NCBI GenBank assembly: GCA_017590115.1
Contig: JAGGNK010013670.1
Coordinates: forward strand, 700,016-764,015
Source of the DNA: Montifringilla adamsi
Lineage: Eukaryota; Chordata; Aves; Passeriformes; Passeridae
Reading direction: 5' to 3'
DNA: 64,000 nucleotides
The notes beneath the pieces are model-generated. The model saw nothing but the letters and a program-made list of their open reading frames with translations. It was not told where the DNA came from and made no database searches. The position numbers were made by a program, and so were the translations under genes. This document shows positions 56,001 through 64,000 of this stretch, piece after piece (positions within the stretch are counted from its first letter, which is position 1; every line of letters starts with the position of its first letter).

Positions 56001-59000
56001 AGCTAGAGACTTGCTCAGGTATTCCAATTTCCTGATGAAATATCATTTTAAAATGTGCTATTATTTGCACAAACCCAAATTCCATCATTCAAGCTGTAAC
56101 CTTGCATTTCCAGCTATTAAAATTCCTCTGCAAAGAGTGAGAATAGAGTTGTGGCACAGAGCTGGGAACATCCTTTTCTGGTTTTTGCTGTTGTTCTGCT
56201 GTCTGTTAAAACATCTTCTGCCTACTGAAATCCACGTGAGGGAGGAGTGGGAAGGTTGTATCCCTGTTGTGATGTTGTGGAACAGGGATAGCACAGCCAC
56301 TGCCACACCTGAGCAGGCACATGAGGCTGTTTGAACCCCCTGTGCTGGGGCTGGGTTGTGACAGTCAGGGCTCCCCTGGTTCTCAGCATTTATCAGATCA
56401 GATTTCCACAGGGAGGCGTTAATGATTTCACTATTGCTAATTATTTCCCTGCTCTGTGGGGTGAGTGTGGATGTGGCTGTGTACAGTACCTGTGGGTACG
56501 AGTGCACCTGTGTGACACAGCCTCCTCCCAGCCCTGCACGTGGCTCCTGGAGGAGCTGGAACTCAGTAGCTTTTCAGGCAGTTTTCAGAGTTAAAAACAT
56601 TCCCAGCAGGGCCCTGGAGAGTAAACTGCAGCCCCTTCAGGGTGGGTGTGGTTTCAGCTGTCCTTGGCAGGTCCCTCTGGATCTCACAAGTCTCTAGTGT
56701 TGTACATTTGGGGAGCAGTATTGATCAGAGAATTCTTAAGGATGGAAAAGCCCTCTGGGATCAAGTCCAGCCATTCCCCCAGCACTGCCAAGGCCACCAC
56801 TGCCCCTATGCCCACATCCACTCATGCTTTGAACCCCTTCAGGGATGGGGACTCTACCACCTCCCTGGCACCTGTGCCAGGGCCTGACCTCCTTTTCAGT
56901 GAAGAAATTTCCCCCAAATCCACCCTGAGCCTCCCCTGGCCCAGCCTGAGGCCATTCCCTCTCCTCCTGTCCCTGTTCCCTGGGAGCACAGCCCGACCCC
57001 CCGGCTGTCCCCTCCTGTCAGGAGTTGTGCAGAGCCACAAGGGCCCCCTGAGCCTCCTTTTCTCCAGGCTGAGCCCCTTCCCAGCTCCCTCAGCTGCTCC
57101 TGGGGCTCCAGACCCTTCACCCACCATGTTGCAACATCCTGCACCCTTGAGAATCCCTGGATGGGAACCTCTGGAATCAACACCTCGTTAAGATGCCAGC
57201 ACATCTGTAATTCCTGTGCTGTGGCAGTGATCAGTCCTGGCTGTCTGAGCTCTCCTTTGCTGCATGATTAACTTTGTTTATTTTTGAAACAGCCCTTAGG
57301 ATGCCATCCCAGGGTGGCTGCAGAGAGTTTTCATTGCAGTGCCTGGTGTCAATGAACTGTTTTATCAAGAGTCTTGTTCTCCTGAGCAGCACAGAGAGCC
57401 CACCCTGGGCTGTCAGGAGTGTGTGGGATGCACTGATCCCACTGCTGCTCTGCTGGTCACTCTTACACACATTTTCCTTTTCTGTCATTGTAAGTGGCAG
57501 ACATGATCATGAAATGTTTAAAGAAAAAGTTGCCAAACTTCCATGTTGTGACTGAGAAAGCCAGAGAACCTGTTTTTATGAAAGACCCAAGCTTTAATGC
57601 AGCACTGTAAAGCCATTTCACAAAATAAATAGCAGCTGTGTGTGCTTAGATGGGCCACACTATTTTTAGCTTAAGCAGGAATTGAATGTAAAGTCTTCTA
57701 ATAAAATGAGCTGAGCTTGGTTCCAGGCAGTGGCTTTGCTTCAGGTTCACACCAGTGTGTGAGAGCCTTCAGGAGCCTTTGTGGAGATTTGTATCAGAGG
57801 AAAGCAGGAGCAGGGCTGGCAGGATCAGTATTGAGTAGAGTTTCATAGAGGTATCTCAGATGGAAAAGATTGGGTTCTGTCAAATTCCAGAAAAAACAGA
57901 AACCCTGTATGTTTTCAGAAGAGTCTGTTTGCCTTAGGAAAGGCCAAATATAACTTGCTCTCCTGAATTTGTGAATCTCCTGAAGTCTCTCATTTGAAGA
58001 ATGGGTAGAATTAACAGCGTTTTCCATGTCATTAAATCGTCCACCTGTACAGCCAGTTAGGGAGTAGCTGTAGATTTTTCCCTGCTGCTCCTTTCTGTTG
58101 GATCACCAGGACTCTCCAGGAAGAGGAAGGCAGATTGAAAGCTGCTGTGTTATATTTCAGATTTTCTCTTGAGAGTAGTAAAGTTTCTTTCTCATTTATT
58201 ATTATTTAACTGAGCTAATGAAAGATAGCCTTTCCTGCAAGCAGCCTGCATGATAAATAGGAGTTGAATCCTGTTGGGAAAGCTGCTGTGGCTGTGCTGG
58301 GAAGGGAAGTGCAGCATCCTGCTGGAGCCACTACTGGCTGTGAATGAGAGCTTATAAGGTCAGGGCATTTATTTAATTTAGTGCTGCAAGAAATACTCTG
58401 CCAGATAAATGAAAAGAATGGAGTGTTCAGTAGGACAGCGTTGAAATGGATCCTTATTGCTCCGGAGTGAGCTTTTCCAGGAACACTCTGCAGCTCAAGA
58501 GGCTTCACCTGCTCTTCATGGGCTGAGGCTGAAAAGCTGCAGGAGAGCACATTGTTGTACTGGGGTGTGCCAGAGAAGGGACTGAGGAGCTTAAAGCTCT
58601 TTCTCCTCTAACACTGGGATGAGTTTGACCTCCCAAATGCAGTCTGGCTGAAAGGTTGCATGTAAAGTCTCACATTTTATAGGGGGCTGGGAATTTCTCG
58701 GGGCAGGTGGCACTGGTGTCCCTCAGCCCTGCTCAGGGCATTGCTGGACTTGGAACTAAAGTCACGGGTGGCTGAAAGGGAGCATATCCATGGCTGCCCT
58801 CAGTTTGGTTCTGGATGGGGAATTTTAACTTTCCTGCTGTGTGTTTGTGTGTGGGGGGTGTGCAAGTGTGTGCCCTCAGTTTGGCCCCAGCTGGGTTTTT
58901 AACTCTCCTGTGTGTTTCCCTGCCCTCAGTTTGGCCCCAGCTGGGTTTTTAACACTCCCTGTGTTTCCCTGCCTTCAGTCGATGCTGCGGGGCCGTGGGG

Positions 59001-59097
59001 GCTGCTACAAGCACACCTTCTATGGCATTGAGAGCCATCGCTGCATGGAGGCCACCCCCAGCCTGGCCTGTGCCAACAAGTGTGTCTTCTGCTGGAG
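26062..59097 (+). CDS. TYW1: TYW1, tRNA 4-demethylwyosine synthase (5' nine coding exons, incomplete)
   Basis: Coding exons: 26062-26196, 26840-26980, 27521-27622, 28486-28680, 30012-30293, 31169-31276, 42701-42788, 55907-55959, 58979-59097. All are in frame with GT-AG junctions, 407 codons plus two bases, open to the right. TYW1 condenses N1-methylguanosine-37 of tRNA-Phe with pyruvate carbons, the second step of wybutosine synthesis. A hydrophobic N-terminal segment ([20 protein letters not shown]) suggests an ER anchor. The flavodoxin domain follows with FMN loops [19 protein letters not shown] and FGLGNSAY, then a Lys/Cys-rich and acidic linker. Conserved [20 protein letters not shown] leads to [20 protein letters not shown] and the radical-SAM cluster CANKCVFC in the last exon. 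ATG 26062 is chosen because the mammalian protein starts at about this point; the exon reaches back to 26030. A leader exon near 24350-24450 is presumed. The next exon (HHTNPV...) is not in the window. Confidence 0.97.
28832..29425 (-). mobile_element. CR1 retrotransposon, long copy
   Basis: Reverse-strand CR1 starting 'aatctcagagccattgagct', with 'ctttccatggggaaattcct', 'tgttccctgggagcacagcc', 'cctccttttctccaggctga' and the internal 'gcagtgccagcacaggggac'. It lies in the TYW1 intron before the exon at 30012. Confidence 0.85.
31104..31137 (+). repeat. 17-bp perfect tandem duplication
   Basis: TTAACAGTGAGATAAAT occurs twice back to back, 31 bp upstream of the acceptor of the TYW1 exon at 31169, just before its T-rich tract. 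Confidence 0.9.
32142..32338 (+). mobile_element. CR1 retrotransposon 3' end
   Basis: Plus CR1: 'ggccctggcacagggtgctc', 'gcagcctgggacagtgggaa', 'tgctctgtgactctgtgaaa' tail. It lies in the large TYW1 intron. Confidence 0.85.
35985..36375 (+). mobile_element. CR1 retrotransposon 3' end
   Basis: Plus CR1 from 'gctcacctggagaggagaat' through 'tgggatattgggaattagga' to 'gatcccttccaacccaaatt'. The long reverse-strand open frame covering it is a by-product of the repeat. Confidence 0.9.
37440..37735 (+). mobile_element. CR1 retrotransposon 3' end
   Basis: Plus CR1: 'ggaatggcttcccagtgcca', 'gggatattgggaaggaattg', 'tgtccctgccatggcagggg', 'ccattccatgattctgtgac' tail. Confidence 0.92.
38878..39262 (-). 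mobile_element. CR1 retrotransposon
   Basis: Reverse-strand CR1 starting at its tail 'agaatcatagaacagtttga', then 'gacactgccagggatccagg' and 'ccctgtgccagggcctgccc'. Confidence 0.9.
39368..39872 (-). mobile_element. CR1 retrotransposon, second subfamily
   Basis: Reverse-strand CR1 starting 'gaatcacagaattcacagta' with 'ccttcaagatcatcaagtcc', 'tccccaggcagccattccag', 'tttcctaatatccaacctgt'. The text differs from the neighbouring copy and matches the subfamily with the 'gatcatcaagtccaacc' end. Confidence 0.9.
40985..41100 (-). mobile_element. Short diverged CR1 fragment
   Basis: 'aatcacagcatcagggagtg', 'gggtggGAAGGGtctctaaa', 'ttccactcctctgccatgga' resemble a reversed, worn CR1 3' end. Confidence 0.5.
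42923..43490 (-). mobile_element. CR1 retrotransposon
   Basis: Reverse-strand CR1: 'ggaatggctggggctggaag', 'gatcacccagtccaacagca', 'ctgttccagagctctgccac', 'tgggaagaggttcttcctca', 'ttcccttctccagactgacc'. It begins about 135 bp after the TYW1 exon at 42701-42788. Confidence 0.85.
44012..44130 (-). mobile_element. CR1 fragment
   Basis: 'ttgcaaaaggtcttcaagat' and 'catcaagttcaaccaccaac', then 'gtgacctcaggagccacatc', mark a short reversed CR1 end of the 'aagatcatcaag' subfamily. Confidence 0.75.
46190..46412 (+). mobile_element. CR1 retrotransposon 3' end
   Basis: Plus CR1: 'gctggagctcagggaaaggt', 'cttcccccagagggtgctgg', 'tgtctgtgcagggccagggc', 'tggatgatccctgtgggtcc'. A near copy lies at 62155-62382. 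Confidence 0.85.
46745..47018 (+). mobile_element. CR1 retrotransposon 3' end
   Basis: Plus CR1: 'gaatggcttcctagtgccag', 'gggatattgggaattaggaa', 'ggcaggccctggcacagggt', ending 'ccattcaatgattccaggat'. Confidence 0.9.
48615..48955 (-). mobile_element. CR1 retrotransposon 3' end
   Basis: Reverse-strand CR1 from tail 'attacagaatcccaggctgg' to 'cccaatatcccatccatccc'. The last part may be a small rearranged piece. Confidence 0.9.
49309..49556 (+). repeat. Tandem duplication, 128 and 120 bp
   Basis: CTCTAGGTT...GTGCCAGGGA(T/C)CTGGGGC occurs twice head-to-tail, starting at 49309 and 49437. The second copy lacks 8 bp (gaatccct) and otherwise differs at only a few bases. Confidence 0.93.
49912..49955 (+). 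repeat. (TTG/TTA)n microsatellite
   Basis: Continuous trinucleotides TTC, TTG then TTA, followed by interrupted TTG units. Confidence 0.85.
50505..51020 (+). mobile_element. CR1 retrotransposon, long copy
   Basis: Plus CR1: 'ggagctgggaaggggctgga', 'cagcctggagaaaaggaggc', 'tgctcccagggaacagggac', 'ggaatttccccatggaaagg', 'ggatgaccttggaggttttt'. Same subfamily as the copies at 28832, 52440, 56725 and 59345. Confidence 0.88.
52121..52430 (+). repeat. Tandem duplication, 152 and 158 bp
   Basis: GAGCTGGCCTGAGCTTCCAG...GCTCAGGTCA occurs at 52121-52272 and again from 52273. The second copy has a 6-bp insertion (ggctgg region) and two substitutions. Confidence 0.95.
52440..52905 (+). mobile_element. 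CR1 retrotransposon, long copy
   Basis: Plus CR1: 'ggggctggagcatgtccagg', 'cagcctggagaaaaggaggc', 'ctcctgacaggaggggacag', 'ggaatttgttgtccagccct', ending 'cagttctgtgattctgagac'. Its 3' part is included in the 364-bp duplication that follows. Confidence 0.88.
52687..53414 (+). repeat. 364-bp tandem duplication, near-perfect
   Basis: The block 52719-53050 recurs at 53083-53414 with a constant offset of 364 and no difference I can find over about 332 bp. The leading ~32 bp of each copy differ slightly (one indel, a few substitutions). Each unit contains the CR1 3' end and about 140 bp of unique flank, so the duplication postdates the CR1 insertion. Confidence 0.96.
54325..54600 (-). mobile_element. 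CR1 retrotransposon 3' end
   Basis: Reverse-strand CR1: 'cacagagtcccagaatggtt', 'gggctggaagggaccttaag', 'acatcttccactgtcccagg', 'cccaatatcccatccagccc'. Confidence 0.9.
56725..57115 (-). mobile_element. CR1 retrotransposon
   Basis: Reverse-strand CR1: 'gatcagagaattcttaagga', 'ggaaaagccctctgggatca', 'tgttccctgggagcacagcc', 'cctccttttctccaggctga'. Confidence 0.88.
58795..58978 (+). repeat. TYW1: 50-bp tandem repeat ending in a TYW1 splice acceptor
   Basis: TGCCCTCAGTTTGGccccagctgggtttttaac...tcccTG recurs with starts at 58871 and 58921, a partial unit at 58970 that forms the real acceptor TGCCTTCAG (exon from 58979), and a worn copy at 58795. Each unit holds a pyrimidine-flanked CAG like a 3' splice site. 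Confidence 0.88.
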
Positions 59098-59344
59098 GTA
59101 AGGCACCCGTGGGCTTTGGCCAGGGTGGGGGCTCTGTGGGACACAGCCAGCTGCGCTCGGGGGGGCATGGGCTGGGTGTGCTGTGTGATCCCCCCGAGGT
59201 GCTCAGCAATGGCAGTGTCTTTGGAAATTGGACCATTTTCCATATTTCAAGTACCTTCACCCCCACCAATTCCACTGCTCTAAACAAGTGAAAAGTGATC
59301 AGTCAGTACCTGTTGCCTTCCTAAAACAGCAGCTGATAAATCCC

Positions 59345-59690
59345 AGAAACATGGGTAGGAAGAGCCATCCAGGATCACCCAGTCCAAACTGTGCCTGATC
59401 CCCACCTTGTCCCCAGCCCAGAGTGCTGAGTGCCATGTCCAGGCATTCCCTGGGCACCTCCAGGAATGGGCACTCCAAACCCCTCTGGGTAGCCCCTTCA
59501 GTGCTGAGCACCCTTTCCATGGGGAAATTCCTGCTGAGGCTCCCCTGGCCCAGCCTGAGGCCGTTCCCTCTCCTCCTGTCCCTGTTCCCTGGGAGCACAG
59601 CCCGACCCCCTGGCTGTCCCCTCCTGTCAGGAGTTGTGCAGAGCCACAAGGGCCCCCTGAGCCTCCTTTTCTCCAGGCAGGACAGCCTCT
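59345..59690 (-). mobile_element. CR1 retrotransposon
   Basis: Reverse-strand CR1: 'ggatcacccagtccaaactg', 'ccctttccatggggaaattc', 'tgttccctgggagcacagcc', 'cctccttttctccaggcagg'. Confidence 0.88.
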
Positions 59691-60107
59691 CTATAACTCA
59701 ATGCCTTCCCATTGGTCAGGAAAGTCTCCCCTTTCCTCAGAGTACTGCCTTTGTGGTGAATTCCTGAAGGAAAGGAGCTGTGCTGGATCCGAGCTTCTCT
59801 AGCACTACTCACTCACTCCTGCCTGGGCTTGCAAGGGAGGTGTGTGCCAGGCTGGGGGAGTGCAGGATGGGATTGGGAAGAGAGGCTGAGGTTCAGCAGA
59901 AATGCCAACAGTGACGTGAGAGCACCTGGAGTGGGAGGACAGGGAGGTTGTGCTTTGAGCGCTTTTGTTTTCCACCCTGCTAAATCATCCTATGGGAGCT
60001 GTACTTCCTCTGGGACTAAAACCTTACCCCAGGCTGCCAATAACATCCATTCCATCCCCCAGCCTGAGGGATGGTGGTCCAGCATCCCAGTGAGTATTCC
60101 CTGAGCA

Positions 60108-60205
60108 GACTGAGCCAGTGGAAAGTGTCCCTGCCATGGCAGGGGTGGAATGACATGGTCCCTTCCACCCAAACCATTCTGGGATTCTGTGATAATATTT
60201 CCATG
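60108..60205 (+). mobile_element. Short CR1 3' end
   Basis: 'tgtccctgccatggcagggg', 'tcccttccacccaaaccatt', 'ctgggattctgtgataatat' is the last ~100 bp of a CR1. Confidence 0.85.
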
Positions 60206-61847
60206 CAAAACCAGCCAAATTCCTCTGAGTGCCTCTTTCTGTCTTTCATAGTCCTCGGGCTTTAATGATGCAGATATTTCATGGGGGCATTTAAAGGACT
60301 TGGGGACATCTTGAAGGCTGTCTCCCATGTTAAATGTGAGCACTGGACACTGGGCATCCTGTGCAGTTTGCATTTGGAAGTCTGTTCCAAAGGGTTTCTG
60401 GGTGCTTTGGATGGGCTTTCCTGGCTGGGAAGGAGGCAGCAAATGGCACCTTTAATGTGCAGCTTCTGCTTTGCTTTAGAGCAGAGCAGTGCCTGGAAGG
60501 AAAACCTTCTGCTTGTGTCTGTTTTCCACGTGGTGTGCACGGAGTCCTGCAGTGGGACTGTGCTGGGAGGGATATTGCCCTGCCTGTGCTTGTCCTTCTG
60601 TCCCCACACACAAGATACATCCTAAACAGCAAGCAGGATGAGGGGCTTTGTTCTCAGCATTGCTCCACAGAGCATTTCCCAGTTTTTCTTCCAAATGCCC
60701 TCATTCAGGATTTTTTGGCAGCAGCCTGGATGTGGAATAGGCTGAATCAGGGAAATCCAGCAGGTGTGAACTGGAGAGTGCAGAAACTGAGAAATGAGAT
60801 AGTACCAGATTAATCAATAATTGATAAATCAGTCCATTAGTGTAGAGATGCAGAGAAGGTGGCACTGTTCCCTGTGTCTCTAACTCATCATCCTGTCACT
60901 GTCACCTGTCACTTCAGAGGGATCTGGCAGCAGCAGCCTGATGACAATGAGTGCTACAGTGCTGATTTTCCTGCTGGCTACAACCTGAGTGCAAGGAAAC
61001 CGTTTCCCAGGGCACTGAGCTCAGAGGTTTCAGCACTGATTAATTTATTTCCCTGCTCTGGGTGAGGTGGTGGCAGGTGTTGGACTCTCCCGTATGGAAT
61101 GCAGCTGGCTGTCTTCAGCCTCCCCTGGAAACTGGAAGGTTTAAGTTGGAAGATGTGAGGCTCAGTTTGAGGCTCATCCCCAGACATTAAATCAGAGCTG
61201 CTGCTGAAAGAAGGTTTCTTTTTGGTGACTTTTCCAGCTCGTGTGCCTAGACCGCTGCAGCCTTCATGTAGCTGTGAGAGGGGTCTTCCCTCCCTCCTTG
61301 TCACACCCAATCCCTGCTGATCCTGTGCCACCCCTGCTCCCAAACCCTGCAGTCAGGCCTATCTGTGCTACTTGTTTTATCCCCCACACCTTGCAGGTTG
61401 CTCAGTGTGTGAGACTGAAGTGGAACTGCAGGCCCTGATGGCTGGGCAGGATAAACAAGGCAGCTCCTGAGCAGCAGGTGCCATCTGTGCTGGTGCAGAC
61501 ATGTGAAATCCCAGTTTTGATCTGCTTCTGGCAGAATGTTCCTCATGCAGGTTTTGTGCTGGGCTCCTCGTGCAGCTCTGCTTGCTGCCTTGCAGATAAG
61601 GCTGCTGGGATTCTTTCTTCTTGATCTTTTCTTTGAGGATTTTGACATTTGCAGATTCTGCCAATGTTTCCAATTGCACAAGCACCGAGCTGTCCCTGGA
61701 TGGCTGAAGGAAAGGCCAAGGAGCCTGTTTATTTTCTCTTCCTCACTTTGGCAAGAATGCTGCAGTGCAGCTGCTTTCCCTGGGAGCTGGATATCACTGG
61801 AATTGGCTGGTCCTGACTGACAGATTTTGGCCCCAAACCAGTAATCA

Positions 61848-61960
61848 TGGAATCACAGACTGGTTTGGGTTGGGGCCTTAAAGGGCTTCAGTTCCAGCTG
61901 CTGTGGGCAGGACATCTCCACTGGAGCTCATGGGTGGAGCCAGTATCCAAACATCCTCAG
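61848..61960 (-). mobile_element. Short CR1 fragment
   Basis: Reverse tail 'catggaatcacagactggtt', 'tgggttggggccttaaaggg', then diverged. It faces the plus-strand CR1 at 62155. Confidence 0.75.
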
Positions 61961-62154
61961 AAAATGAGGGGATTTTGTCAGAGATGTGGCTTCACTCTGC
62001 ACTGGAGGCTCTTCTTGTCCCCCTTGTCCCTGGGAGCTGTCACAGCAGCCAGGGCTCCCTGACTGGCTCATGCTTCCCTGCCTGTCCCCTTCAGAGGCTG
62101 GCAGTGCAGGGTTACGGGGCAGCTTTTTGTGGGGACAGGAAAAGCAGACTGGAA

Positions 62155-62382
62155 GCTGGGCCAGGGCAGGGTCAGGCTGGAGCTCAGGGAAAGGTTCTTC
62201 CCCCAGAGGGTGCTGGGCACTGCCCAGGCTCCCCAGGGAATGGGCACGGCCCCGAGGCTGCCAGAGCTCCAGGGATGGCCAGGCTGGGATTGTTGGGGTG
62301 TCTGTGCAGGGACAGGAGCTGGACTGGATGATCCCTGGGGGTCCTTCCAGCTCAGGATATTCCATGATTCTCCAGGGTGGAT
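62155..62382 (+). mobile_element. CR1 retrotransposon 3' end
   Basis: Plus CR1: 'aggctggagctcagggaaag', 'gagggtgctgggcactgccc', 'tgtctgtgcagggacaggag', 'ggatattccatgattctcca' tail. Confidence 0.88.
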
Positions 62383-63961
62383 TCTTTGGTGTCCCCCAAG
62401 GCTGTTCTATCAAAAGCACTGAGGGGGACACCCCACACCTGAATTACTGCAACATCGCCAGTCATAATCCTGTCCTCCAAGGGAGTCTGTCCCTCTCCAT
62501 CCCTGCTCCCAGCTGCTCTCACTGAGGCTATGTCTCTTTAGCTTAATTGCCTAAATGGAAATGTGCAAGTGACCAAATCTTTTAATCAATTAGAGCAAGT
62601 GTGGGTTCGGAGCTCTGTGACACCTCCCTGCAGCACACGCACCAGGCAGACCTGATTTGATGAGGATTTTTGGCTCAGTGTCCAAAGCCCAATCAATTAT
62701 TGTGGAGAGATGGAACAGCTAAATAAGATTTAAATTAATAGGGTTTATTACTTTTGCATCTGAGGAGGAGGCAAACCAGACAGAGTGAAATATCCTGTGA
62801 AGAAATTGGCTCGTATTTCTTCTGCTGTAACTTTAATGCTTATACCTGTGCATGGAGGTTTCAGGTTTTGCCTCTAAACAGCAACTGAAGTTGTGTTCAG
62901 ACACTAAATCAGTGGGTGGCCAAAAGCCAGGTATCACAGTAAGCCCTGAAAAATACAGAGATTAAAAATTAATAATCTCTCATAGGAGAAGTACTTAAGG
63001 TCTTTAAAAAATTAAGAAGAAACTGAAAACAGATGAAAACAAAAGCTTCTCCTCAGTAACTAACTTGATTCCAGAGGGTAAATTCCTCAGGGAAATGGGG
63101 AGTAGTGATATCAAAGGAGTGGACACTGCAGGTTTGGAACACCTGGAAGCTGAGCCTGAAAGCTCAGAGAGTGTCTGTGCATGTCCAGCCCCCAGTCCTG
63201 GTTCTGCCCAGCAGCTGCTCTTTTCTCCCAGGGTTTCAGTTTGGTTGTGGTTTTGTTTCCAGAAAGGATCTGTTGTGACCAAGGTTCATCTCTCACACTG
63301 GATTCTTCACTGGTTTGTTGAGTTTTGGGCTTGTCTGTCTGCCAGGAGCTCCTGAATTGACCAAATAAATGGGGTGAGGGAAAGCAAATCAATGTGCCCA
63401 GTTCGTGCCCCTGGTAAAAAAAAAAAAAAATCTTGGTGCCTTCATGTGCTGCTCTGCCAGCTCTGTCATCTGAGGCATTTCTAGGAGAAAATGGTCATGT
63501 GTGGGTTGAAATCTCTCGATTTTCATTTTATGAAAAATAGCACTTTGTGTTCTCCTGGAATTGGACTTCTTGAAGGTCCTGGGACTTGTTACAATCAGCT
63601 CCCAAATTTATGGCCTCAGTAATGAATATAAACAGATTATAGGCTGTGAAATGTCCACATTGGGCCTTGGGTGTCCATGCAGGGGATGGTGCCAGGTCCA
63701 GCAATCACTGATGAGGGGCAGTGACTGGGGGCTTTGAAAGTGAATTTGCACATTTTGCCATCCAGGTGAGTTTTGGAATGGTCTGGGAAGCTGTGCTGAG
63801 CAGGATTCAGGGATGGGGTGGGATGGGTAGACACAAGCACAGGACACTGAGCATCACCTGCCTTTCCAGAGGTTTTGCTCTCTAAAAAGGAAGCATCTCA
63901 GAGTTAGGATGGAGCTTTTCAGCATGGGGCATCTTCCATCTTTAAGGTTTCAATTGGAAGA
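62383..63961. other. TYW1 intron, no recognised feature
   Basis: AT-richer intronic DNA. A 14-A tract lies near 63417-63430; otherwise no exon, RNA gene or repeat is identifiable. Confidence 0.55.
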
Positions 63962-64000
63962 GAATCACAGAATTCTTTTGGGTGGAAAAGCCCTCTAAGA
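63962..64000 (-). mobile_element. CR1 cut by window end
   Basis: 'agaatcacagaattcttttg' and 'ggtggaaaagccctctaaga' match a reversed CR1 tail, as at 56725. Confidence 0.8.

Noticed and set aside
59098..64000. Next TYW1 exon (HHTNPVGTEWRW...)
   Set aside because: No frame encoding it is seen; the window ends within the intron.

Overview
The window reads as nuclear DNA of a bird, probably a songbird. Genes are split by introns with GT-AG junctions. About 25 pieces of CR1 retrotransposon, the dominant interspersed repeat of birds, lie in both orientations. No Alu-like SINE and no bacterial-style operon is visible. The species cannot be named from the sequence alone.

Layout: (1) 1-6779, plus strand: SEPTIN4, eleven confidently placed coding exons plus one tentative upstream exon, in GC-rich DNA with GC-rich tandem repeats in the last large intron. 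(2) 6780-12240: possible 3' UTR and intergenic DNA with minisatellite-like repeats, a (GGAT)n tract and one CR1. (3) 17718-12354, minus strand: a 14-exon gene for an all-coiled-coil protein of 534 residues. It resembles the outer-dynein-arm-docking family (CCDC63, ODAD1, ODAD3, CCDC183) and is most like CCDC183 as I remember it. (4) 24292-20440, minus strand: SBDS, complete in five exons and 250 codons. (5) About 24300-24450: a GC-rich bidirectional promoter shared head-to-head by SBDS and TYW1. (6) 26062 to beyond 59097, plus strand: TYW1, nine coding exons covering the membrane anchor, the flavodoxin domain, the linker and the radical-SAM cysteine motif. The catalytic remainder lies beyond the window, which ends in a long CR1-rich intron.

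SBDS (60S subunit maturation) and TYW1 (wybutosine synthesis in tRNA-Phe) both serve translation and probably share regulation. SEPTIN4 builds GTP-binding filaments, and the coiled-coil gene is probably ciliary or sperm-related. Human SEPTIN4 is on 17q22 while SBDS and TYW1 are on 7q11.21, so the window carries a synteny join typical of avian chromosome 19 counterparts.

I see no previously undescribed multi-gene system. The most interesting non-genic signals are: a degenerate array of the word TAATAACCGTG just downstream of the shared promoter; two tandem repeats that multiply splice-site sequences (six perfect 5' donor words in the coiled-coil gene, repeated 3' acceptor-like words before a TYW1 exon); and three recent tandem duplications within 4 kb of one TYW1 intron, one of them apparently 100 percent identical over more than 330 bp.
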